A stretch of DNA of 29,736 bases, taken from assembly GCA_041609995.1 (NCBI GenBank), contig JBFIPU010000023.1, positions 1 through 29,736 of the forward strand, read 5' to 3'. The translations under genes were made by a program, and so were the position numbers. The notes under the pieces are model-generated. The model ran no database searches. It was not told the origin of the DNA and saw nothing but the letters and a program-made list of their open reading frames with translations. Positions 16,308 through 25,658 of the stretch are shown piece after piece. This stretch comes from JABDOU01 sp041609995. Lineage in GTDB: Bacteria; Actinomycetota; Acidimicrobiia; Spongiisociales; SHLN01. Numbering within the stretch: position 1 is the first letter of the stretch; the number at the start of each line of letters is the position of its first letter.

Positions 16308-18308
16308 ATGTTCAAGGTGGAGGCCGATTTCGCGCCCTCCGGCGACCAGCCGGAGGCGATCGACGCGCTGGCAGCAGGCATCGAGCGCGGCGATGAGTTC
16401 CAGACCCTTCTCGGCATCACCGGATCAGGCAAGTCAGCCACCATTGCCTGGCTCATCGAGAAGGTCCAGCGACCTGCGCTCGTCATCGCCCCCAACAAGG
16501 CACTGGCCGCCCAGCTCGCCAACGAGTTTCGCCAGTTCTTCCCCAACAACAAAGTCGAGTACTTCGTCTCCTACTACGACTATTACCAGCCTGAGGCCTA
16601 CATCCCCCAAACCGACACCTACATCGAGAAGGACTCCTCGGTCAATGACGAGATCGACCGCCTGCGCCACTCGGCCACTTCGGGCCTTCTGTACCGGGAA
16701 GACGTCATCATCGTGGCGTCGGTCTCGTGTATCTACGGGCTGGGATCTCCCGACCAGTACGAGGGACAACTGTTGCGGATCGTGCGGGGGGTCGAGTACC
16801 CATTGGAGCTGGCCATGCGGCGCCTGACCTCCATTCAGTACGAGCGCAACGAGGTCAACTTGACCCGGGGAAATTTTCGTGTGCGGGGTGACACGCTCGA
16901 GGTGTTCCCTGCCTACGAGGAGACCGTGGCCCGAGTCGAGTATTTCGGCGACGAGGTCGAGCGCATTCTGCGGATGAACCCGCTCACCGGCGAGGTGATC
17001 GAGGAGATGCAGGAGTTGTGGGTGTATCCCGCCTCCCACTACGTGACGAGCCGGGAACGCATGGAGCAGGCCATAACCGACATCGAGGTCGAGCTGGCCG
17101 AACGGCTGGAAGAGCTGGAGGGGGCGGGCAAGCTGTTGGAGGCCCAGCGGCTCCGCATGCGGACCGCCTATGACCTCGAGATGATGCGCGAGGTGGGTTT
17201 CTGCTCCGGTATCGAGAACTACAGCCGCCACCTCGACGGGCGCCGGCCGGGCGAAGCGCCCTATACGTTGCTGGACTATTTTCCCGACGATTACGTCACC
17301 GTCATCGACGAGAGCCACGTCACGGTGCCCCAGATCAGGGGCCAGTACGCCGGGGATCGGAGCCGCAAGGAGACACTGGTAGAGCACGGGTTCCGGCTGC
17401 CATCGGCGATCGACAACCGTCCGCTCGAGTTCGACGAGTGGCTCGACAAATCCAACCAGGTCGTGTTCATGTCCGCCACCCCCGGCCCCTTCGAGTTGGA
17501 GCACTCGAAGGGCGTCGTCGAACAGCTGGTGCGGCCGACCGGACTGATCGACCCCGAGATCATCGTCCGCCCCACGAAAGGCCAGATCGACGACCTGGTG
17601 GGAGAAATCCATCAGCGGGCGGAGAACGATGAGCGGGTGCTGGTCACCACCCTCACCAAGAAGATGGCCGAAGACCTCTCCGACTACCTCCTCGAGCTGG
17701 GAATCCGGTGCAAGTACCTCCACTCGGAAATCGACACACTCGAGCGGGTCCAGATCTTGCGCGAGTTGAGAGTGGGAGAGTTCGATGTCCTGGTCGGCAT
17801 CAATCTGCTGCGGGAGGGCCTGGACCTGCCCGAAGTCTCGTTGGTGGCGATCCTCGATGCCGACAAAGAAGGATTCTTGCGCTCGGAGACGAGCCTGATC
17901 CAGACGATCGGCCGGGCGGCTCGCAACGTGAACGGTCAAGTCGTCATGTACGCCGATACCGTGACCGACTCGATGCAGCGGGCGATCAACGAGACCAATC
18001 GGCGGCGCGTCACCCAGCAGGCGTACAACGAGAAGCACGGCATCGATCCGGTCACGGTACGAAAGAACATCACCGACATCCTGGAGCTGGTCGGCTCGGG
18101 TGAAGGGGACGCCGTGAGTCGGAGGCGCCGGGAGGAACGGGCTCCGTTGGCGCTGCCCGCCGACGACCTGCGGCGCCTCATCCAGAGCCTGGAGGACGAG
18201 ATGCACGAAGCGGCTCGGGAGCTGCGCTTCGAGTACGCCGCCCGGATTCGAGATGAGGTAGAGGACCTCAAGCGTGAGCTGCGAGAGATGGTGGCGGCGA
18301 CCGGATGA
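16308..18308 (+). CDS. uvrB: Excinuclease ABC subunit B
   Basis: A 666-residue UvrB, the damage-verifying helicase-like subunit of nucleotide excision repair. Visible are FAPSGDQPEAI at the N-terminus, Walker A GITGSGKS with Lys42, the beta-hairpin region YYDYYQPEAYIPQTDTYIEKD, the DESH box (VIDESHVTVPQ), helicase motifs LLREGLDLPEVSLV and QTIGRAARN, and a C-terminal UVR domain (EAARELRFEYAARIRDEVE) that contacts UvrC. The start at ATG 16308 matches the family N-terminus MFKVEADF. uvrA follows after 82 bp. Confidence 0.97.
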   Translation: MFKVEADFAPSGDQPEAIDALAAGIERGDEFQTLLGITGSGKSATIAWLIEKVQRPALVIAPNKALAAQLANEFRQFFPNNKVEYFVSYYDYYQPEAYIPQTDTYIEKDSSVNDEIDRLRHSATSGLLYREDVIIVASVSCIYGLGSPDQYEGQLLRIVRGVEYPLELAMRRLTSIQYERNEVNLTRGNFRVRGDTLEVFPAYEETVARVEYFGDEVERILRMNPLTGEVIEEMQELWVYPASHYVTSRERMEQAITDIEVELAERLEELEGAGKLLEAQRLRMRTAYDLEMMREVGFCSGIENYSRHLDGRRPGEAPYTLLDYFPDDYVTVIDESHVTVPQIRGQYAGDRSRKETLVEHGFRLPSAIDNRPLEFDEWLDKSNQVVFMSATPGPFELEHSKGVVEQLVRPTGLIDPEIIVRPTKGQIDDLVGEIHQRAENDERVLVTTLTKKMAEDLSDYLLELGIRCKYLHSEIDTLERVQILRELRVGEFDVLVGINLLREGLDLPEVSLVAILDADKEGFLRSETSLIQTIGRAARNVNGQVVMYADTVTDSMQRAINETNRRRVTQQAYNEKHGIDPVTVRKNITDILELVGSGEGDAVSRRRREERAPLALPADDLRRLIQSLEDEMHEAARELRFEYAARIRDEVEDLKRELREMVAATG

Positions 18309-18342
18309 GGGGACGGGCAGCCCCGGCTGTGAGGCCGCGGCA

Positions 18343-18348
18343 TAGACT
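18343..18348 (+). promoter_or_regulatory. Possible -10 element for uvrA
   Basis: TAGACT lies in the 82-bp gap between uvrB and uvrA and would give a leader of about 35 nt. No good -35 is visible, and read-through from uvrB is equally possible. Confidence 0.28.
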
Positions 18349-18390
18349 CCGGTCTCGCACGCAGAGGGTCGAAGCACGCGGGGACACGTG

Positions 18391-21222
18391 ATGGGTCGCG
18401 CTGACCAGAACATCGTCATACGGGGCGCCAAGGAGCACAACCTCAAGAACCTGTCGTTGGAGCTGCCCCGCGATCACCTGATCGTGTTCACCGGTCTGTC
18501 CGGCTCTGGCAAATCCAGCCTGGCGTTCGACACCATCTACGCCGAGGGGCAGCGCCGCTACGTGGAGAGCCTGTCGGCCTACGCCCGTCAGTTCCTGGGC
18601 CAGATGGAGAAGCCCGACGTCGAGTTCATCGAAGGGCTCTCGCCCGCCATCTCGATCGACCAGAAGACGGCGAGCCGCAATCCCCGCTCGACCGTCGGGA
18701 CAGTCACCGAGATTCACGACTACCTCCGGCTCCTGTATGCCCGCATCGGGGTGCCGCACTGTCCCAAGTGTGGGCGGGTGGTCAAACGCCAGACCCCGCA
18801 GCAGATCGTCGACCAGGTGGCAGAGCTGGAGGAGGGAACCCGCTTCCAGATCCTGGCCCCGGTCGTTCGCAGCAGGAAAGGGGAGTTCGAGAATCTCTTC
18901 AAAGACCTGGCCAAGCAGGGGTTCAGCCGGGCCCGGGTCGACGGCGAGGTCATGGACCTGACCGAGGACATCCGGTTGGACCGCTACTACCAGCATGACG
19001 TTGAGGTGGTCGTCGACCGTCTTGTTGCCAAGCCCGGCATCAACCGCCGCCTCACGGACTCGCTGGAGACCGCCCTGGGGCTGGCCGAGGGCGTGGCCAT
19101 GGTGGAAATAATCGACGGCGACACTCTCACGTTCAGCCAGCACCTCGCGTGTGAGGTGGATGGCCTCTCGTTCGACGAACTGCAGCCGCGCAACTTCTCG
19201 TTCAACAGCCCATATGGCGCCTGCCCCGCCTGCGCGGGCCTGGGAACGCGGTTCCAGGTCGACCCGGAGCTCATCATCCCCGATCCCGACAAGTCACTCG
19301 ACGAGGGCGCCATTGCCGTCTGGGCCGGCAACAGCGACCGGTATTACAAGCGCGTTCTGGCGGCGGCGGCATCCAGCGTGGGCATCGACACCTCGGCACC
19401 GTGGAAGAACCTCACCAAGAAGCAGCGCGACGTCGTGCTGCATGGCCTGGCCGACAAGCCGGTTGACGTCGAGTATCGGAATCGATGGAACCGGCTGCGT
19501 CGCTACACGACCGTGTACGAGGGCGTGATCAATTTCGTCGAACGGCTCCACACCGAAACCGATTCCGAGAGCCAGCGGGAGTATTACCAGCAGTTCATGC
19601 GAGAAGTGCCGTGTGCGACCTGTGAGGGAGCTCGCCTCAACGAGTTCGCCCGGTCCGTGACCGTCTCGGGAGTTCCGCTGCACGAGATCTCGGATCTGCC
19701 CTTGCATCGGGCGGCCTCCCACTTTGCCACCCTCGAACTCGAGGCGCGGGACGCCAAGATCGCCGACTTGATCTTGCGCGAGATCAAGTCCCGTCTCCAA
19801 TTCCTGCTGGACGTAGGCCTCGACTACCTGTCGCTTTCCCGCAGCGCCGCCACGCTCGCCGGGGGTGAGGCCCAGCGGATTCGCCTCGCCACCCAGATTG
19901 GTTCGGGGCTGGTGGGGGTCCTCTACATCCTGGACGAGCCGTCCATCGGCCTCCACCAGCGTGACAACCAGCGCTTGATCGAGACGCTGCTGCGGCTGCG
20001 GGACCTCGGGAACACGGTGATCGTGGTCGAGCACGACGAGGACACGATCAGGGTATCCGATCACATCGTCGACATCGGTCCGGGCGCCGGTGAGCACGGC
20101 GGAGAAATCGTCGCCCAGGGCACGGTCGAGGACATCGTCCGGGTCTCGGAGTCGATCACCGGCGAATATCTGTCCGGCAAACGCACCATCCAGATCCCGC
20201 TGGTCCGCCGTCCTCCCCAGAAGAGCAAGACGATCAAGGTGGTCGGGGCTTCGGAGAACAACCTGCAGGACATCGATGTCGAGTTCCCGCTGGGCGTGTT
20301 CGTCGCTGTGACCGGCGTTTCGGGCTCGGGGAAGAGCTCGCTCGTGCAACAAGTCGTCTGGCGGGGCCTGCAGCAGAGCCTCTACCGATCGAGGACGATG
20401 CCGGGACGCCACAAGCGGATCAACGGCACCAACCATATCGACAAGGTCATCAACATCGACCAGAGCCCGATCGGAAGAACTCCCCGGTCGAACGCGGCCA
20501 CCTACACGAAGCTGTTCGACCGCATCCGCACGTTGTTCGCCGCCAGCCCGGAGGCCAAGGCTCGGGGCTACAAGCCGGGCCGTTTCAGTTTCAACGTCAA
20601 AGGAGGGCGGTGCGAGCACTGCAAGGGTGACGGCACCCTCAAGATCGAGATGCACTTCCTGCCCGACGTGTACATTCCCTGCGAGGTGTGCAAAGGGGCT
20701 CGCTACAACCGCGATACCCTCGAGATCCACTGGAAGGGCAAGACGATTGCCGATGTCCTGGAGATGCCGGTCACCGAGGCGCTGGGCTTCTTCGCCAACC
20801 AGCCGAGCATCGCCCGCATCTTGCAGACGCTGGAGGATGTGGGCCTCGGCTACATCCGCCTCGGTCAGCCGGCCCCCACGCTGTCGGGGGGAGAGGCCCA
20901 GCGGGTCAAGCTGGCGGCCGAGCTCGGAAAGCGGGCCACCGGGCGGACGTTCTACATCCTCGACGAGCCGACGACCGGTCTCCACTTCGAGGACGTGAAC
21001 CGGCTCCTGTCCGTCCTTCAGCGGTTGGTCGACAACGGGAACACGGTGGTGGTCATCGAGCACAACCTCGACGTGATCAAGACGGTCGACCATGTGATCG
21101 ACCTCGGGCCGGAAGGCGGCGAGGGGGGTGGTCGGATCGTGGCTGCCGGCACCCCGGAAGACGTGGCCGCGGTTGCCGACAGCTATACGGGCAAGTTCTT
21201 GCGCGAGATCCTGCCGCGCTGA
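18391..21222 (+). CDS. uvrA: Excinuclease ABC subunit A
   Basis: A 943-residue UvrA, the dimeric ABC-type ATPase that first recognises DNA damage and loads UvrB. First ATPase module: Walker A GLSGSGKSS (Lys41), YAEGQRRYVESLSAYARQFL, Zn ligand pairs CPKC and CPAC, signature LAGGEAQRIRLA and LDEPSIGLHQRD. Second module: GVSGSGKSS, zinc hairpin CEHCKGDGTLKIEMHFLPD ending in CEVC, signature LSGGEAQRVKLA and LDEPTTGLHFED. ATG 18391 is used, with GGGG at 18380-18383 upstream; a GTG directly before it (18388) is the alternative. The small methyltransferase gene starts four bases after the stop codon. Confidence 0.97.
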   Translation: MGRADQNIVIRGAKEHNLKNLSLELPRDHLIVFTGLSGSGKSSLAFDTIYAEGQRRYVESLSAYARQFLGQMEKPDVEFIEGLSPAISIDQKTASRNPRSTVGTVTEIHDYLRLLYARIGVPHCPKCGRVVKRQTPQQIVDQVAELEEGTRFQILAPVVRSRKGEFENLFKDLAKQGFSRARVDGEVMDLTEDIRLDRYYQHDVEVVVDRLVAKPGINRRLTDSLETALGLAEGVAMVEIIDGDTLTFSQHLACEVDGLSFDELQPRNFSFNSPYGACPACAGLGTRFQVDPELIIPDPDKSLDEGAIAVWAGNSDRYYKRVLAAAASSVGIDTSAPWKNLTKKQRDVVLHGLADKPVDVEYRNRWNRLRRYTTVYEGVINFVERLHTETDSESQREYYQQFMREVPCATCEGARLNEFARSVTVSGVPLHEISDLPLHRAASHFATLELEARDAKIADLILREIKSRLQFLLDVGLDYLSLSRSAATLAGGEAQRIRLATQIGSGLVGVLYILDEPSIGLHQRDNQRLIETLLRLRDLGNTVIVVEHDEDTIRVSDHIVDIGPGAGEHGGEIVAQGTVEDIVRVSESITGEYLSGKRTIQIPLVRRPPQKSKTIKVVGASENNLQDIDVEFPLGVFVAVTGVSGSGKSSLVQQVVWRGLQQSLYRSRTMPGRHKRINGTNHIDKVINIDQSPIGRTPRSNAATYTKLFDRIRTLFAASPEAKARGYKPGRFSFNVKGGRCEHCKGDGTLKIEMHFLPDVYIPCEVCKGARYNRDTLEIHWKGKTIADVLEMPVTEALGFFANQPSIARILQTLEDVGLGYIRLGQPAPTLSGGEAQRVKLAAELGKRATGRTFYILDEPTTGLHFEDVNRLLSVLQRLVDNGNTVVVIEHNLDVIKTVDHVIDLGPEGGEGGGRIVAAGTPEDVAAVADSYTGKFLREILPR

Positions 21223-21226
21223 GGCG

Positions 21227-21943
21227 ATGTGGGACGACCTCGCCGACTGGTGGAGAGCAGAGATTCTCACAGATCCGGCGTACGCCGATGAAGTCGATCC
21301 GCTCTTCTGGGAGCTGGCGGGTGACGTAGCAGGTCTGGAGGCGCTCGATATCGGCTGCGGGACGGGTCGGGTGATGGAACAGGTCCGTGCTCGCGGTGCC
21401 GGAGTGGTCGGGTTCGACAACGCTGCTTCTCTTCTGGAGGACGCCGCCCTCCTTGGTGAAGTCGTGTCGGGCTCGCTGCCATCGCTCGTGCCGCTGGACA
21501 CCGATCGGTTCGACCTCGCCTATGCGGTGCTCGTGCTCGAGCATCTGCCATCCCTCTCTGGGCTGTTTCGGGAAGTCGGCCGTGTGTTGCGTAACGGGGG
21601 GCGGTTCGTGGCTGTCGCCAATCATCCGCTTTCGACCGCCCCCGGTTCCGCCCCCGTCGTCGATCAGAGCGACGGTGAGGTGTTGTGGAGGATCGGCGAT
21701 TACTTGTCGACCGGGTGGCACGACGAGTCCGCCGGCGGCCGAGCGCTGCGTTTCTACCACCGGCCGCTGGGGCTGCTGCTGTCCGAGGCCGCCGCCGCCG
21801 GCCTCACGCTGGAAACCCTGCGTGAGCAAGGTCCTCCCACGGCCTCGATAGAACGGATCCCGCTGCTCGATCAGCAGCGGCACATTCCCCGCCTCGTCGG
21901 TGCCCGTTGGCGGGTCGACAAGGTACATTCGCCTCATGGATGA
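21227..21943 (+). CDS. Class I SAM-dependent methyltransferase, substrate unknown
   Basis: A 238-residue protein with a Rossmann-fold methyltransferase core: motif I LDIGCGTGRV (residues 40-49), the acidic end of strand 2 at GVVGFDNA, and the post-I motif FDLAYAVLVLEHLP followed by REVGRVLRNGGRFV. These place it among the Methyltransf_11/25-like enzymes. The substrate cannot be told, and similar enzymes act on small molecules, lipids or proteins. Its start is 4 bases after the uvrA stop codon, with GAGG immediately before, which suggests coupling to uvrA. Its end overlaps uvrC by 8 bp and contains the putative uvrC promoter. Its position between uvrA and uvrC does not by itself imply a repair role. 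Confidence 0.85.
   Translation: MWDDLADWWRAEILTDPAYADEVDPLFWELAGDVAGLEALDIGCGTGRVMEQVRARGAGVVGFDNAASLLEDAALLGEVVSGSLPSLVPLDTDRFDLAYAVLVLEHLPSLSGLFREVGRVLRNGGRFVAVANHPLSTAPGSAPVVDQSDGEVLWRIGDYLSTGWHDESAGGRALRFYHRPLGLLLSEAAAAGLTLETLREQGPPTASIERIPLLDQQRHIPRLVGARWRVDKVHSPHG
21924..21929 (+). promoter_or_regulatory. Candidate leaderless -10 element for uvrC
   Basis: TACATT lies 6 nt before ATG 21936, inside the end of the methyltransferase gene. No Shine-Dalgarno sequence precedes the ATG. This suggests uvrC can be transcribed separately from uvrA. Confidence 0.5.
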
Positions 21944-23759
21944 GTGGCCTCCGCCCTCAGAGATCCCGGATGTGGCCGGTGTGTATATCTTCCGGGACAA
22001 ACACGGAGCGGTCATGTATGTCGGCAAGGCCAAGTCCATCCGCAAACGCCTCTCGTCGTACTTCCGCACCGGGCTGTCACCTCGAACCCGGGCGATGGTC
22101 GATGCCTCTGACGCAGTCGAGTGGATCGTTGCCAGCACCGAGGAAGAAGCCATCATGCTGGAGTACAACCTGATCCAAAAGGAACAGCCCCGCTTCAACA
22201 TCCGGCTCAAAGACGACAAGAGCTTTCCTTATCTCACCCTCACCCGAACCGAGGAATGGCCGCGGGCGATGGTCATGCGGGGCCGCCGCAAAAAGGGGAA
22301 CCAGTATTTCGGGCCCTATGCACGGGCCTACGCCATACGCCAGACGCTTGACCTCCTCGTCCGGACGTTCCCGGTCCGGACCTGCTCCAATGCCAAATAC
22401 CGTCGACATGAGCAGGCGGGCCGACCCTGTCTGCTGTTCCACATCGAGCGGTGCAGTGGCCCGTGCGTCGGCGAGGTGTCTCCCGAAGAGTATGCGACGT
22501 ACGTCGACGGCCTGGCCGACTTTCTGTCCGGGGATCAGGCGGAAATGATCGACGAGCTGCGGCAGAAGATGGAACATGCGTCCGCCAGTCGCGAGTACGA
22601 ACAGGCAGCCAGGTATCGCGACCAGTTGTCGGCCCTCGAACGGGCGGCCGGCGTTCAGGAGATGGTCTCGAACCAGAAGGAAGACTTCGACTTGATGGCC
22701 ATCCACGACGACGACCTGGAGGCGGCGCTGGCCGTCATGCATGTACGCCGTGGTCGGGTCGTGGGCCGCATTGTGACGATCATCGACAAGGTGGAAGAGG
22801 TCACGTCCTCCGAGTTGATCGCCCGCATGCTCGCCCAGTTGTACGGTTCGGACACTCCGCCACCTCAGGTGCTGGTTCCCGAGTTGCCTCCCGACCCCCA
22901 GGTGTGGGAGCGGTGGCTCGGTTCACGCCGCTCGGCCAACGTCGCCCTCCGGGTGCCGGCACGGGGCGCCAAGGCGCGGCTGATGGAGACGGCCGAGGCC
23001 AACGCCCGCGAGGAGTTTGCCCGCCACCGGCTGCGACGGCAGTCAGATCACAACGCCCGGGCCCGGGCACTGCGGAGCCTGCAGGAACACCTCGATCTTC
23101 CAGAAGCCCCCCTGCGGATCGAATGTTTCGACATCTCGACGGTGCAGGGCACCAACACGGTGGCCTCGATGGTGGTGCTCGAAGATGGCCTGCCGCGCAA
23201 GAGCGACTATCGCCATTTCCGCATCCAGACTGTGGACGGCCAGGACGACTTCGCCGCCATGGAGGAGGTACTGCGCCGGCGCTTCAAGCGCTATCTCGAG
23301 GAGCAGCACCTTCCTCCGGAGGAACGGGGGCGTTTCGCCTATCCACCGTCGCTGGTGCTGGTCGACGGGGGACAAGGGCAGGTGTCGAGTGCCGTCCGTG
23401 CGCTGGGGGATCTGGGGCTCGACATCCCCATCGCCGGTCTCGCCAAACGGATGGAGGAGGTGTATTTGCCAGGGCGGGCCGAGCCGGTGCGGATACCGCG
23501 GGGCGAGGATGCGCTGTATCTGTTGCAACGGATACGAGACGAGGCGCACCGGTTCGCAGTTGCGTACCACCGCAAGCTGCGCGGAAAGAGCATGGTCGAC
23601 TCGATACTCGATGAGGTTCCCGGGGTCGGTCCCCACCGGAAGCAGGCGTTGGTGCGGAAGTTCAAGTCGGTCAAGAGGATGCGGGAGGCTCCGGTATCGG
23701 AACTGGCCGAAGTGGTACCGCAGAAGGTGGCCGAGAGCCTGTACGCTGCATTGCACTAG
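21936..23759 (+). CDS. uvrC: Excinuclease ABC subunit C
   Basis: A 607-residue UvrC, the nuclease that makes both incisions in excision repair. The GIY-YIG domain (about 9-90) has GVYIFRD, YVGKAKSIRKRLSSYF and the catalytic Glu in STEEEAIMLEYNLIQ. A UVR domain (about 203-238) binds UvrB. The RNase H-like endonuclease domain has IECFDIS with Asp399 and VLVDGGQGQ, and the C-terminus has helix-hairpin-helix motifs (DEVPGVGPHRKQAL). ATG 21936 is chosen because it follows a TACATT element by 6 nt and gives the usual short N-terminus. rapZ begins 31 bp later, as is common in actinobacteria. Confidence 0.97.
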   Translation: MDEWPPPSEIPDVAGVYIFRDKHGAVMYVGKAKSIRKRLSSYFRTGLSPRTRAMVDASDAVEWIVASTEEEAIMLEYNLIQKEQPRFNIRLKDDKSFPYLTLTRTEEWPRAMVMRGRRKKGNQYFGPYARAYAIRQTLDLLVRTFPVRTCSNAKYRRHEQAGRPCLLFHIERCSGPCVGEVSPEEYATYVDGLADFLSGDQAEMIDELRQKMEHASASREYEQAARYRDQLSALERAAGVQEMVSNQKEDFDLMAIHDDDLEAALAVMHVRRGRVVGRIVTIIDKVEEVTSSELIARMLAQLYGSDTPPPQVLVPELPPDPQVWERWLGSRRSANVALRVPARGAKARLMETAEANAREEFARHRLRRQSDHNARARALRSLQEHLDLPEAPLRIECFDISTVQGTNTVASMVVLEDGLPRKSDYRHFRIQTVDGQDDFAAMEEVLRRRFKRYLEEQHLPPEERGRFAYPPSLVLVDGGQGQVSSAVRALGDLGLDIPIAGLAKRMEEVYLPGRAEPVRIPRGEDALYLLQRIRDEAHRFAVAYHRKLRGKSMVDSILDEVPGVGPHRKQALVRKFKSVKRMREAPVSELAEVVPQKVAESLYAALH

Positions 23760-23790
23760 CCACTCGCCTTCACCCGTAGATGGAGCGTTG

Positions 23791-24702
23791 ATGGACCCGC
23801 ACCCGACTGAGACCACGATGGAGTTCGTTCCGGTCGACTTTTCGCCCTATGTGGTGATCGTGACGGGCATGGCGGGGGCGGGCCGCTCAACAGCGTGCAA
23901 CGTGCTCGAGGACCTCGGTTTCTTCGTGATCGACAACCTCCCTCCCCGTCTGATCTCCCGGGTGCTGGACGCCAACCAGACGGCGGGGACACCGCGTTCC
24001 AAGATCGCCATGGCGGTCGACAGCCGCACGGGAGTGCATGCCTTCGACGAGCTTCGGGATCAAATCGAACGCCTCGACAAGCATGGAGTGCGCTCGGACG
24101 TCGTGTTCATCGACGCCGATGACGATGTCCTCGTGCGCCGTTTCAACGAGAGTCGCCGTCCCCATCCGGTCCCGGGCGCCACCCTCGCCGAATCGATCGC
24201 CGTCGAGCGGGAAGCACTCGCCGACCTGCGGAGTTCCGTCGACGTGCTCGTCGACACCTCGAACCTCAATGTACATGAGCTGCGGCGGCGGCTGTCGAGC
24301 GTGTTCTCGCAAGAGCACGGCGACAAATCGATGAGCGTGTCGGTCACATCATTTGGGTTCAAGCACGGCACTCCGAGGGATGCCGATCTCGTTTTCGATG
24401 TTCGCTTTCTCGCCAACCCGCACTGGGAACCCGAGCTGCGCCCCCTCACGGGTACCGACCATCAGGTGGCCGACTACGTATTGGCGACTGATGACGCCCA
24501 GGAATTCCTGGCTCGAACCATTGGGTTGATCGAGTTCCTGTTGCCCCGGTACGAGGCCGAGGGAAAGTCTTACGTGTCGATCGGAATCGGATGCACCGGG
24601 GGGCGCCACCGGTCGGTCGCCATCGCCGAATCGATTGGGGAGGCGATCCGCACGCTCCCCGGCATCAAGACCGACGTGATCGTCCAGCATCGAGACCTAT
24701 GA
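23791..24702 (+). CDS. rapZ: RapZ/YvcJ-family nucleotide-binding protein
   Basis: A 303-residue RapZ (YvcJ) protein. In E. coli RapZ is an RNA adaptor that controls glucosamine-6-phosphate synthase through a small RNA. In Gram-positives it is a nucleotide-binding protein of less clear function. The P-loop is GMAGAGRST (26-34), with Arg in place of the usual Lys, a variant I recall in actinobacterial homologues. DNLPP follows. The C-terminal domain has FGFKHGTP, DVRFLANPHW and the signature GCTGGRHRS around Cys268. ATG 23791 has GGAG at 23782-23785. The frame is open far upstream inside uvrC, but that part is not the gene. The stop codon overlaps yvcK by ATGA. Confidence 0.94.
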   Translation: MDPHPTETTMEFVPVDFSPYVVIVTGMAGAGRSTACNVLEDLGFFVIDNLPPRLISRVLDANQTAGTPRSKIAMAVDSRTGVHAFDELRDQIERLDKHGVRSDVVFIDADDDVLVRRFNESRRPHPVPGATLAESIAVEREALADLRSSVDVLVDTSNLNVHELRRRLSSVFSQEHGDKSMSVSVTSFGFKHGTPRDADLVFDVRFLANPHWEPELRPLTGTDHQVADYVLATDDAQEFLARTIGLIEFLLPRYEAEGKSYVSIGIGCTGGRHRSVAIAESIGEAIRTLPGIKTDVIVQHRDL

Positions 24703-25658
24703 ATGAGTTGATGACAGAGCTCGAGGAGCTCATGACCCTCAGCCCCGACGGTCCCGACGTCGTTGCCATAGGAGGCGGCCATGGCCTCTCCCAGGCACTG
24801 GTGGGCATCCAGTGTTACGCATCGGCCATCACGGCCGTCGTCACCGTCGCCGACGACGGGGGCAGCTCCGGGAGGCTGGTGGAAGGACTCGACATCCTGC
24901 CCCCGGGGGACCTGCGCCGGTGTTTGCTCGCGCTCAGCTCCGAACCGACGCTTCTCGGCGAGCTATTCGATTATCGGTTCGGCGACTCGGACGTGGGGGG
25001 TCACAACCTGGGCAATCTCATCCTGGCCGCCATGGCCGACATCTTCGGAGACTTCCATACCGGCCTCCAGATAGCGGGTGAGGCCCTGGGCGCGCTGGGA
25101 ACCGTGCTTCCGGTCTCCCCGGAACCGCTCCGCCTGGAAGCGGTGATCGACGGCAGCCATGTGAGCGGCCAGGCCCGCATCAGCAGCACCCGAGGCAGGT
25201 TCGAGTCGATTGCGGTGGAACCGGCCGATGTGAAGGTCAATCCGCCGGTGCTCGACGCCATCGCCCAGGCCGACCAGATCGTGATCGGGCCCGGCAGCCT
25301 CTATACGTCGCTGATCGCGGCGCTCATCGTGCCGGGCCTGGTGGAAGGACTCAACCGGTCCGAGGCGCAAATCGTCTATGTGGCCAATCTCATCACCCAA
25401 GACGGTGAAACGATCGGCCGGACCCTGCAAGATCACATCGACGCATTGGTCTCCTTCACCGGTCTCCGCTCTGACCTCATCGCCCTGGTGAACAACGAAC
25501 TGTTCATGATCGGCGATCCGCACGCCGCCCTGTACGCAGATGGTGCCCTGAGCGTGCCCTATGTGGAGGCGGCGCTGAAGGACAACGGCTTCGAGTGGCC
25601 TCAGCATGACCCGATGCTGCTCGGTCAGGCGCTGGCTGATATCTGGGATGGTCGCTAG
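24699..25658 (+). CDS. yvcK: YvcK/GlmR-family gluconeogenesis factor
   Basis: A 319-residue YvcK (GlmR, CofD-like) protein, a UDP-sugar-binding regulator that links carbon metabolism to cell wall precursor synthesis in Gram-positives. Seen are the GGGHG motif (25-29), DDGGSSGRL (52-60), PPGDLRRCLLAL, GHNLGNL and GPGSLYTSLI. It starts within the rapZ stop codon (ATGA overlap), giving tight co-expression. Its own stop codon shares the tetranucleotide CTAG with the convergent gap gene. The third member of the usual rapZ-yvcK-whiA trio does not follow. Confidence 0.94.
   Translation: MNELMTELEELMTLSPDGPDVVAIGGGHGLSQALVGIQCYASAITAVVTVADDGGSSGRLVEGLDILPPGDLRRCLLALSSEPTLLGELFDYRFGDSDVGGHNLGNLILAAMADIFGDFHTGLQIAGEALGALGTVLPVSPEPLRLEAVIDGSHVSGQARISSTRGRFESIAVEPADVKVNPPVLDAIAQADQIVIGPGSLYTSLIAALIVPGLVEGLNRSEAQIVYVANLITQDGETIGRTLQDHIDALVSFTGLRSDLIALVNNELFMIGDPHAALYADGALSVPYVEAALKDNGFEWPQHDPMLLGQALADIWDGR

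Noticed and set aside
16434..18446. A 670-codon open frame on the minus strand opposite uvrB
   Set aside because: It mirrors a well-conserved gene, encodes His/Leu/Asp/Val-rich sequence with no recognisable motif, and is the expected by-product of high GC and few stop codons.
19294..21501. A 735-codon minus-strand frame opposite uvrA, with similar long frames opposite tadG (703-2211), rpsA (5487-6707) and cpaF (8898-10130)
   Set aside because: All lie opposite confident genes, lack ribosome binding sites and domain motifs, and show the skewed composition of antisense shadow frames.
22451..23614. A 387-codon plus-strand frame inside uvrC
   Set aside because: It is an alternate frame of a confident gene, very rich in Arg/Gly/Pro, with no motif and no start signal.
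23017..23790. Upstream extension of rapZ into uvrC
   Set aside because: The open frame there overlaps uvrC and is Arg/Trp/Cys-rich shadow sequence; RapZ homology begins after 23791.
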